Of a DNA stretch of 64,000 nucleotides, positions 29,229-38,300 are shown piece after piece. Position 1 is the stretch's first letter. Each line of letters starts with the position of its first letter. The notes under the pieces were generated by a model. The model searched no databases and was not told the DNA's origin. It saw nothing but the letters and a program-made list of their open reading frames with translations. The position numbers and the translations under genes were made by a program. The DNA comes from an uncultured Planctomycetota bacterium (GTDB lineage Bacteria; Planctomycetota; Phycisphaerae; UBA1845; Fen-1342): positions 1 to 64,000 of the forward strand of contig CAADGL010000011.1 of NCBI GenBank assembly GCA_900696525.1, read 5' to 3'.

Positions 29229-30344
29229 ATGATCGTCGGTGTGCCGAAGGAGATTAAGCCGGATGAGTACCGCGTCGCGGTGACACCCGCGGGCGTTGAG
29301 CAGCTCAAGCGCGCTGGGCACGTCGTGCTGATCCAGCGCGGCGCCGGCGTCGGCTCCGGCCTGGCCGACGAGGATTATCAGGCCTACGGCGCCCAGATCG
29401 TCGATACCCCGCAGGAGATCTTCGGCGAGGCGGAGATCATATGCAAAGTGAAGGAGCCGCTGGCCCAGGAGATCGCGCTCATCCGCAAGGACCAGGTGGT
29501 CTTTACGTACTTTCACTTTGCCGCCAGCCGCGCCCTGACCGAGGGCGTGCTGAGCACCGGCTGCGTGGCGATCGCCTACGAGACCATCGAAGACAGCCGC
29601 GGGCGGCTTCCGCTGCTGGCGCCCATGAGCGAAGTCGCCGGGAAAATGAGCATCCAGGAAGGCGCCAAGTACCTGGAGAAGCCCACCGAGGGTCGCGGAA
29701 TCCTCCTCGGCGGAATCCCCGGCGTCGAGCCGGCCGACGTGCTGATCCTCGGCGGCGGGATCGTCGGGACGGCGGCGGCGCGCGTCGCGGCGGGGCTCGG
29801 GGCGCGCGTGACCATCCTGGATATCGACCTCTACCGCCTGCGAGAGCTGGCCGAGGTCATGCCGCCGAACGTCACGACCGTGTACAGCACGCCGGAGTCG
29901 ATCCGCCGGCACCTGGTCGAGGCCGATCTGGTGATCGGGGCCGTGCTGATCCCCGGGGCGCGCTGCCCGATGCTCGTGCCGCGCGACTACCTCACCCTGA
30001 TGAAGCACGGCGCGGTGATTGTCGACGTCGGCGTCGACCAGGGCGGCTGCTGCGAGACGACCCGCCCCACCACCCACGGCGATCCGATCTACATCATCGA
30101 CGGCATCGTGCACTACGGGGTGGCGAACATGCCGGGCGCCGTCGGCCGCACGAGCACGCTGGGCCTGACGAACGCCACCATGCCCTACCTGCTGAAGCTC
30201 GCCAAGATGGGCTACCAGCGCGCCTGCGAGGCCGACCCGGGTCTGGCGCTCGGCGTGAACCTGCTGCGAGGCAAGATCACCAACCGGCCGGTCGCCGAAG
30301 CCTTCAATATGCCCTACACGCCGCTGGCGCAGGTGCTGTCGTAG
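29229..30344 (+). CDS. ald: Alanine dehydrogenase
   Basis: A 371-residue NAD-dependent enzyme interconverting alanine and pyruvate plus ammonia. Seen are the N-terminal GVPKEIKPDEYRVAVTPAG, the catalytic segment with KVKEPL and YFHFA, the nucleotide-binding LILGGGIVGTAAARVAAGLG and the signature VDVGVDQGGCCETTRPTTH. AGGAG stands 7 nt before the ATG. Its last 31 bases overlap the 3' end of the convergent receiver-like gene. Length is typical of the family. Confidence 0.96.
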   Translation: MIVGVPKEIKPDEYRVAVTPAGVEQLKRAGHVVLIQRGAGVGSGLADEDYQAYGAQIVDTPQEIFGEAEIICKVKEPLAQEIALIRKDQVVFTYFHFAASRALTEGVLSTGCVAIAYETIEDSRGRLPLLAPMSEVAGKMSIQEGAKYLEKPTEGRGILLGGIPGVEPADVLILGGGIVGTAAARVAAGLGARVTILDIDLYRLRELAEVMPPNVTTVYSTPESIRRHLVEADLVIGAVLIPGARCPMLVPRDYLTLMKHGAVIVDVGVDQGGCCETTRPTTHGDPIYIIDGIVHYGVANMPGAVGRTSTLGLTNATMPYLLKLAKMGYQRACEADPGLALGVNLLRGKITNRPVAEAFNMPYTPLAQVLS

Positions 30345-30715
30345 CGGGGCGGCTCGGCGACGAGTTCGCGCAACACCTCGGCGAGGCGCTGCGTGAACTC
30401 CGAGCGCGTCAGCACGCAGTGAACGCCCGCCTCGCGGGCGCGGCGCGCCAGGTCGGCCCGCACGTGCGGATAGAAGCCGGCGACGCGCAGCGCCGCGTTG
30501 ACGCCGCGCATCCGGGCCATGAGCGCGTCCGGGTCGTCCACGACCTCCAGGTCGACGATCACCCCGCGCACGGCCGCGATCTCGGCGCCGAGGGCCTCAA
30601 CGCTGCGGACGATTGTGACGTGGACGCGCGTGAGCGCCGCGGTCGCGCTGATCTTCGAACCGAAGACCAGGTCCTGCACGAGCGCCACGACCGCCGGCCG
30701 CCCGGCCTGGGTCAC
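30314..30715 (-). CDS. Small receiver-like (CheY-fold) protein, probably without phosphorylation function
   Basis: A 133-residue protein translated from a GTG at 30715 that overlaps the upstream lipoprotein stop as GTGA. The alternating hydrophobic strands (AVVALVQDLVFG, HVTIVRS, GVIVDLEV, RVAGFYPHV, GVHCVLTR) follow a response-regulator-like order, but the paired acidic residues and the conserved lysine of true receivers are not evident. It may be a pseudo-receiver. Its tail overlaps the end of ald, giving antisense 3' ends. Confidence 0.55.
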   Translation of the reverse strand: MTQAGRPAVVALVQDLVFGSKISATAALTRVHVTIVRSVEALGAEIAAVRGVIVDLEVVDDPDALMARMRGVNAALRVAGFYPHVRADLARRAREAGVHCVLTRSEFTQRLAEVLRELVAEPPRYDSTCASGV

Positions 30716-31365
30716 GGTGCGTCTTCCGTCGGCGAGATGGGAGAGATGGGAGCGCTGGACGGTGCGAGCAACTGCACCTGCGGCAGCCCCGCGAGCCGCG
30801 CCAGCAGATGCTCCTCCAGCAGCACGTCGCGCCCCAGCGACACCCAGTGCTCGGCGGCTGATTTCGCCAGGCGCAGGCCGTCGTCGGTGGGAATGCGCTC
30901 GTTGTAGATCGACAGCGCACCCGAGGCCGTCGTGATCTGCCGCTGCGGCGCGCTCAGCCGTTCCTTGTCCACCCGGATGCTCACGCGATACGCCGTTGGC
31001 TGCCCAGCCGCGCCCGCCTCGCCGGCGGCGACGGCCGGCTCGATCCGCACATCGACGGTGCGGCGGATCGTGTGCAGGCTCGACTCGAGCAACTGGTACG
31101 CGCCGCGCGCGTCGGAGCGCCACCACTCGAACCACTGCGCACTGACCGTCGGTTGGGTCACGATGTGGCCGCTGGCGCGCTCGACCCGCGCCGGCGGAAG
31201 GTCGCACTCGCGCAGGACGCTGAGCGAATCGTCCAGAAACGCCTCCACGTCGCTCACGTGCCAGACAACGGTTGTCGGACCTTGCGGCCGCGGCGCGGCC
31301 TGGCAGCCATACGCCGCAATGCTGGCCGCCGCCAGGAGAAAAAACGTGGGTCGCGCCGCATGCAT
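30712..31365 (-). CDS. Uncharacterised lipoprotein
   Basis: A 217-residue protein with signal peptide FFLLAAASIAAYGC, where YGC is the lipobox. No Shine-Dalgarno is seen; TATCCT lies 8 nt before the ATG and TTGCAA 16 nt further up, so the message may be leaderless. The mature part (VVWHVSDVEAFLDDSLSVL, RVSIRVDKERLSAPQRQIT) is soluble and unassigned. It overlaps the receiver-like gene by four bases in one operon. Confidence 0.68.
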   Translation of the reverse strand: MHAARPTFFLLAAASIAAYGCQAAPRPQGPTTVVWHVSDVEAFLDDSLSVLRECDLPPARVERASGHIVTQPTVSAQWFEWWRSDARGAYQLLESSLHTIRRTVDVRIEPAVAAGEAGAAGQPTAYRVSIRVDKERLSAPQRQITTASGALSIYNERIPTDDGLRLAKSAAEHWVSLGRDVLLEEHLLARLAGLPQVQLLAPSSAPISPISPTEDAP

Positions 31366-31528
31366 GCCCGTCAAGGATAGGCACGACTGAGGCGATTGCA
31401 AGCGAGGGTCTATCGGACGAACGGGTTGCAGGAGGTGGGGCAAGGGCAGAATCGGCGCGAAAGGGCTTCGACTTTAGCAAATGCAATCGAAGAATACTCG
31501 TGGAAGCTGTCGTGTCCCCCTTCACGGT

Positions 31529-31564
31529 CCCGCGTCGGTACGTAGCCGGCGCGGGGCTTTTTTT
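31529..31564 (+). terminator. Intrinsic terminator on the plus strand with no obvious upstream gene
   Basis: CCCGCGTCGG (31529-31538) pairs over ten positions (one G-U) with CCGGCGCGGG (31546-31555), loop TACGTAG, then GC and seven Ts (31558-31564). It is the only hairpin-plus-T-tract seen in the window. The nearest upstream plus-strand gene, ald, ends 1.2 kb away, with two minus-strand genes between. Confidence 0.8.
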
Positions 31565-31571
31565 GCCCTAG

Positions 31572-31704
31572 CTAGTGCAGTGCCTCTGAAATAATGCGAC
31601 ATTTCAATGCTGGGTGGGGCGGGCTTCCGGCCCGTCTCTTGGCTCGGGCAGGCAAGATGCCTGCCCCACCCTTAAGCTCCAGCATTTTTGAGGCACCGCA
31701 CTAG
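31572..31704 (+). mobile_element. MITE-like element, copy 1 (133 bp)
   Basis: Terminal inverted repeats CTAGTGCAGTGCCTC and GAGGCACCGCACTAG match at 14 of 15 positions. Inside are two GC-rich hairpins between GGGTGGGGCGGGC and CCTGCCCCACCC. It shares ends, length and internal order with the element at 39029-39159, which is inverted relative to it. No ORF is present, so mobilisation would need a transposase elsewhere. Ends beginning CTAG would fit a family duplicating CTAG, but this is inference. Confidence 0.75.
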
Positions 31705-31792
31705 AACGCCCACGCCCTGCGAGCCGCGCGCGGCACGACGCCATGCCCGCTTCCGGGCGGCGCACGGGATGCTCAGCGGGCGGATTGGCGTC

Positions 31793-31975
31793 TCAGGACT
31801 CGCGCGCGATGCGCTTCATGGACTTGCGGACTTTTCGGCGGCGGCGCTCGGAGGGCTTCTCGTAGTAGCTGTTGCGCTTGATGTCGCGTGTCAGGCCTTC
31901 CTTCTCGCAGAGCTTCTTGAAGCGCCGCACCATCTGCTCAACGGACTCGTTGCTGCGAACCTTGACCCGGATCAT
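31793..31975 (-). CDS. rpsU: 30S ribosomal protein S21
   Basis: A 60-residue basic ribosomal protein. The family pattern VKVRSNESVEQMVRRFKKLCEKEG near the N-terminus and the basic YYEKPSERRRRK stretch are clear. The start at 31975 has GAGG 5 nt upstream. It binds the 30S platform and aids initiation. It is monocistronic, with its own promoter at 32080-32107. Confidence 0.95.
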   Translation of the reverse strand: MIRVKVRSNESVEQMVRRFKKLCEKEGLTRDIKRNSYYEKPSERRRRKVRKSMKRIARES

Positions 31976-32079
31976 GCAAACCTCTTTCGCATACGTCACC
32001 TTCCGGCTGAGGACACGTCGCGGACGCGCCCGCTGCGCCTCCGGCGGGCACACGGCGCGGGCGTCACCGCGAGCCCTGC

Positions 32080-32107
32080 ATTGTATCGGTCGCAACGCGC
32101 CGGGCAA
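32080..32107 (-). promoter_or_regulatory. Promoter of rpsU
   Basis: On the minus strand TTGCCC (32107-32102), a 16-nt spacer and TACAAT (32085-32080), about 105 nt before the rpsU start. The rest of the 393-base gap to 32369 holds the RHS promoter and GC-rich sequence in which I see nothing else. Confidence 0.5.
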
Positions 32108-32261
32108 GCGAGCGCCCCGGCCCGGCGGACCCGGGCGCCCGGCATGACCCACGGGCGATCAGCCCGCGGCTCGGGGGGGCGGGCGCCCGACGCCGCCGAA
32201 CCGTAACCATCACAGCACAAAACTGTTACGCCCCAGGGGCGCCGGCCGGCGCCGCACGCCA

Positions 32262-32291
32262 TTGACGCCCGTCGTGCCGGCACGGTATCCT
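32262..32291 (+). promoter_or_regulatory. Promoter of the giant RHS gene
   Basis: TTGACG (32262-32267), an 18-nt spacer and TATCCT (32286-32291) lie about 78 nt before the ATG at 32369. Confidence 0.5.
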
Positions 32292-32368
32292 AAGAAGTCC
32301 TATCGGCCGACGGCCGGAATGATTCAGCGGAGTAATCACGCCTGCGCCTCGGCCCGCAAGGAGCAGCC

Positions 32369-35300
32369 ATGTCCACCTCGTTCCACAACGCGTCACAGCG
32401 AATGCTGCGGTGGGTTTCACCCCTGGTCGCCAGCGCGCTGCTCAGCGTGCCGCACGCCGGCGGCGACTCGCGGCAAATGGTCGCTCTGCTGAGCGGCATG
32501 CAGGAAGTTCCCCTCGTCAACTCGAATGCCCTCGGCTCGGCCCAGGTCACGATCGACACGGACGCCAACCGCCTCACCTATCGAATCTCCTTCAGCGGCC
32601 TGGCGGGAAATGAAACTGCCGCCCACATCCACGGCCCCGCCGAGCCCGGCCAGAACGCCGGCGTCCTGCACGGCCTGCCCCTCGGTCCCGTCAAGTCCGG
32701 CATCTGGATTTACCCGGAGGCGCTCGAACCCGAGCTTCTCAACGGCCGCACCTACATCAACATCCACTCCACCACGTTCCCCGGCGGCGAGATCCGCGGC
32801 CAGATCGTCTCCATGGTCGCCGACCTCGACGCCCAGCAGGAAAGCCCGCCGAGCGCCAGCCCGGGCAAGGGCTTCGGGCTGTTCACGATGGACCCCGGCG
32901 CCAACCTTGTGCGCTTCTACATCGCTTACACCAACCTCGGCTCGCCCGAGACCGCCGCCCACATCCACGGCTTGGCCCCGCACGGTACGAACGCCGGCGT
33001 GCTGTTCCCCCTGCCGCTCGGGTCGCCGAAGCTCGGCGTCTGGAACTACGCCGAGTCCGACGAAGTGGCGATCTTGCGCGGCCTGACGTATGTCAACATC
33101 CACACGGCGGCGTTTCCGAATGGCGCGATTCGCGGCCAGATCACGCCCAACGTCGTCGAGATGGACGGGCAGCAGGAAGTCCCGCCGAACGGCAGCTTCG
33201 GGGCGGGCGTCGGGCTGGTCTCCATCGACACGAACACCGACCGCCTCGGCTTCGATCTTCGGTACGCCGGCCTTTCGTCGGGCGAGACGGCCGCCCACAT
33301 CCACGGCTTCGCGCCGCCGGGCGTCAACGCGGGCGTCCTGTTTCCCCTGCCGGTCGGCCCGCGAAAGCTGGGCGTCTGGCCCTACGTCGCAGCCCAGGAG
33401 ACCAACATCCTGGCCGGGCTGTGTTACGTAAACGTTCATTCGGCCGCGCTTCCCGCCGGCGAGCTGCGCGGGCAGATCACCTTTGCCGAGCTGCCGCCGC
33501 CTCCAACGATCGAGACCAACGATTTTCCGCCATGCACGAAAGAGAACCCCCCGGCGGCGACGTGCACGGTCTGCGAGGAGTGCGGGGAGCCGGACGCGGT
33601 GGCGAAGCTGCTCGACCCGGTGTGGCTGCACTCCGGCGAGTTCTACGAGGTGGCGACCGACCTGCGCGTTCCGGGGCGCGGACTGGACTTCATCTGGCAG
33701 CGCAAGTACCGCTCGAAGACCGGCGTGCTGACCGAGCAGGGCTACGGGTGGGACTACTCGTACAACCTGCGGATCGAGCGCAGCGGACCGGACGTGGTCC
33801 TGTACGAGGGCACGGGCCGGCGCGACGTGTACTCCTCACAGCCCGACGGCACGTGGTCGCGCGACGAGGCCTTCCGCGTCATCTCCCAGGACGACCCCAA
33901 CAACCCGCTCTCGGCCTTCACACTCGAGTTCGCCGACTCCGGGGTGTGGCGATTCCTGCCGCTCGACGGCAGCCCGGCGCAGGGCAAGGCCTTCGCCATC
34001 GTGGATCGCAACGGCAACACGCTGAGCTTCGGCTACGACGCGCAGGGGCGCCTCGTGCAGATCGTCGACACGCTGGGGCGCTCTTACCAGGTCGCGTATG
34101 TGCCCGGGAGGGATCTGATTGACTACGTCGAGGACTTCGGCGGACGCCGCGTCGCCTACGCCTACGACGCCAACGACAACCTTGTCTCGGTCACGTCGCC
34201 GGCGGTGACGGGCACGAGCACGGGCAACGACTTCCCCGCGGGCAAGACGACGCGCTACACCTACTCGAGCGGCTTTGGCGACGAGCGGCTGAACCACAAC
34301 CTGCTGACGATCGTCGACGGAAGGCGGAATGACCCGAACGACCCGACGTTCGATCCGAACCGGCCCTATCTCACCAACGTCTACGCCGCCACGCTCGACC
34401 CCAACGACCTGAACTTCGACCGCGTCGTGCGCCAGGTCTGGGGCGACCCGGGCGACATCATCGACATCGTCTACGCCCCGCAGACGCCCGACCCGAACAT
34501 CAACAACGACGCCGTCATCGTCGCGGTCGTCAACGACCGCGTCGGCAACGTGCGCGAGTTCTACTACGACGCCGGCAACCGCGGCGTCATGGCGCGCGAG
34601 TACACCGGCCGGGCCGATCCGGACCAGCCGACCACGCTGACGACCAACCGCCCCACTGCCAAGCTGCGGCCAACGGACCCCGACTATTTCGAGTCGCGTT
34701 ACACGAACAACGCCGACGGGCTCATCACCCTGGCCCAGCACGCCAACGGCCGCACCGTCCTCAACGAGTACGACCCGAACAACGGCCCGCTGGCGCGCGG
34801 TAATCGCACCCGCCGCGAGACCCACGCCGGCCCGCTCGGCGGCACACCCGCGGTGATCGTCGAGACCTGGGAATACGCCGCGGGCGGGGGCTGCTGCGGG
34901 ACTAACTTCGTCACGCGGCACGTGGATGGCCGCGGCAACGTCACCGAGCACGATTACGACGCGAACTTCAACCGCATCGAGACCCGCCACCGCATCGCGG
35001 GCATCGTCGAAAACTGGGAGTACAACGCCTACGGACAGGTCACGGCTCACGTCCTGCCCGGAAACGAGGCCGGCGGCGGCCACCGGCGGCGCGACGAGTC
35101 CGTCTACTACGCGACCGGCCCGCAGACGGGCTACCGGGCCTCCGAGATCGTCGACGCCGGCGGGCTGAACCTGACGACGGCGTACGAATACGACGCGTTC
35201 GGCAACGTCGTGCGGCGGATCGACCCGCGCGGCAACGACACGCTGCTGGAGGTCAATCAGCTCAACCAGGTCGTGCGGGCGCGCTCCAAGCTTGTGGGCG

Positions 35301-38300
35301 GCGTGCGATACGAGCGCGACACCTACTACGACGCGAACAACAACGTCGTGCGCATCGACGTGCAGAACGTCGATGAGAGCGGCGTCGTGCAGCCCAACGC
35401 GCACTTCAGCACGGTCTACGAATACGAGCTGCTCAACCACGTCGTGCGCCAGTCGCGCGAGGTCGACGCCGGCCATGCCGCCGTCGTCGAGTTCGCCTAT
35501 GACGCGAACCGCAACCGCTCGCTGACGCGCAGCGGGGAGGCCGTCAACGGCGCCCAGCCGAACAACACCCTCTCGATGCTCTACGACGAGCGCGACCTGC
35601 CCTTCCGGCACATCCGCGCCGCGGGCGACGCCGGCGAGACGACCACGCAGTACGACTACGACCAGAATCGCAACCTCGTGCGCGAGACGCAGGGCGTCGG
35701 CGCCCCGTCGCCGCGCGTCACCACCCACGCCTACGACGGCTACGACCGGCTCGTCGCCACCAGCGACCCGATGGGCAACGTCACCACCCACGAGTACGAC
35801 GCCAACCACAACCGCACGCGCATCCGGGTCGACGGCGAGCAACTGGACGTCCCCGGCGCGGGCGGAAACGTCCGCCTCTCCGAGATCGAGTACGTCTACG
35901 ACGCCATGGACCGGCGCATCCGCACCGAGACCCACTTCTTCGACTGGTCGGGCGCACCGCTGCCCGGCGGGCAGCAGGCCGGCCGGTCGATCATGCAGAC
36001 CGCCTGGAGCGACAACTCGCAGCCGGTGCAGGAGACCGACGACCGCGGCAACGCTCTGGCCCACGCCTACGACGGCGCCAACCGCCTCGCGCTTCAGACC
36101 GACGCCCGCGGCAACACCCGCGCCTTCGACTACGACGCCAACGGCAACGTCACGCGCCTCACGCAGACCGACAAATCCGACACGGGCGCCCCGGATCAGC
36201 CCTTCGTCATCGAGTTCTCATACGACGCCCTCGACCGCGTCGTGCAGCAGATCGACGGCGCCGGCGGCGTCGCGAACACGCTCTCCTTTGCGTACGACTC
36301 ACGCGGCAACCGCACGCGCCAGACCGACGCGCTCGGCCGCCAGACGCGCCACGAGTACGACGGCCTCAGCCGCCTGCTGCGCACCACGATCGACATGAAC
36401 GGCAACGGTCCCGACCCCAACGAGCCGGCCGACATCGTCACGACGCAGGCCTGGGACGACAACTCGCGCCTCGTGAGCCGCACCGACGACAACGGCAACA
36501 CTACGCAGTATGTCTATGACGCCCTCGACCGCCAGGTGCGCGAGACGTTCGCCGACGGCGCCGAGAACCTCTACAGCTACGACGTGCACCACAACCGCAC
36601 CGGCGAGACCGATGCCAACGGCACCGTGGTCGCCTCGCAGTTCGACCTCAACAACCGCCTGACGCGCAAGGACGTCACGGCCTTCGGTCCCGGCGTCTCC
36701 AGCGACACCACGTTCGAGGAATACGCCTACGACGGCCTCGGCCGCATCGTCCGCGCCGAAGACGACGACGCCCTCGTCACGCGCACCTACGACTCGCTCA
36801 GCAACTTGCTCACCGACGTGCAGAACGGCCGCACTGTCGCCTGCACCTACGACGGCATGGGCAACCACACCGGCTGCCTCTACCCGGGCGGACGCGCCGT
36901 TTCGAGCACCTTCGACGCGCTCAACCGCATCGCCTCCATTACCGACACCACCGGCGCCCCGCAGCTCATCGCCGAATACCGCTACGTCGGGCCGGCACGC
37001 GTCGAACGCCGCGACCTCGGAAATGGCACCCGCACCGAGTACACCTACGACGGAATCGACGGCGTGCCCAACCCCGCCGGCGACTTCGGCTTCGGCCGCG
37101 TCGTCCGCACGCGCCACACCCACGTCGGCAGCGGCACCGTGCTCGACGACCGCACCTACACATGGGACCGCGCCGACAGCAAGACGCAACGCCGCGACAT
37201 CCGCGCCGGCGGGCCGCAGTTCACCCACGACTACACCTACGACGCCGCCAACCGGCTCGTACGCACGATCGTCACCGCCCCCAACGGCTGCATCGAGCGC
37301 GACACGCAGTACACGCTCGACGGTGCCCACAACCGCACGTCCGTCTCCGGCGGACCCTGCGCCTGCGTCGGTGACCTCACCGGCGACTGCGTCACCAACC
37401 AGAGCGACCTCGGCGTTCTCCTCGGCGACTTCGGCTGCACCGCCGGCGTCAACCTCTGCCCCGGAGACCTCAACTGCGACGGCCAGACCAACCAGAGCGA
37501 CCTCGGCATCCTGCTCGGAGACTTCGGCTGCGGCGCCCCGTCCATCTCCGGCGCCTACGTCTGCGATCCCAACACGCCGGAGCCCGCCGACTGCGAGATG
37601 AACCAGTACACCCAGACGCCCTTCGACGCCCGGCTCTACGACCGCAACGGAAACCTGACGCAGTCCGCGCCAGCCGGGGGCGGTCCCGCGGCGACGGTCG
37701 CCTACGACTATCGCAACCGCATGGTGCGACACACGCGCGGCGGCATCCAGACCGACTACGCGTACGACGCGCTCAGCCGGCGGATCGAGAAAGTCGTCGA
37801 CGCGACCGGCACGCCGCAGACCACGCGCTACCTGTACGACGGCTGGCGCGTGATCGAGGAGCAGGACGCCGGCGGCGCGACGCTGGCGACTTACGTCTAC
37901 GGCCTCTATGTCGACGAAGTGCTGACGATGCGCCGCGACACGAACGGCGACGCCGTCGCGGAGGACTACTTCCACCACGCCGACGACCTGTTCAACGTCG
38001 CCGGCCTGAGCGACGCCGGCGGCGCGATGGTCGAGCGCTACGAGTACGACGACTACGGCGCGCCGCTGCACGCGGCGCTGCTGACGCCGCTGCCGGGCGC
38101 GCCGTCGCCGCGCGGCAACCCGTACGGCTTCACGGGCCGCGAGTTTGACCCGGAGAGCGCCTGGTACAACTACCGCACGCGCTACCTCGATCCGCTGGCG
38201 GGGCGCTTCACCTCGCGCGACGCGATCGGAATCTGGGGCGACGCGATGGCGGTGGGCAACGGCTGTGCCTACGCGGCGGGCGCGCCGTGGTCGCAACTCG

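Noticed and set aside
31400..31567. tmRNA, 6S RNA or signal recognition particle RNA ending at the orphan terminator
   Set aside because: None of the conserved cores (SRP tetraloop segment, tmRNA tRNA-like ends, 6S bubble) could be found.
33836..36064. A 742-codon minus-strand frame, and another of 845 codons at 36299-38836
   Set aside because: Both are antisense to the RHS gene and repeat its YD period as VVGVV-type peptides; no start signal or domain supports them.
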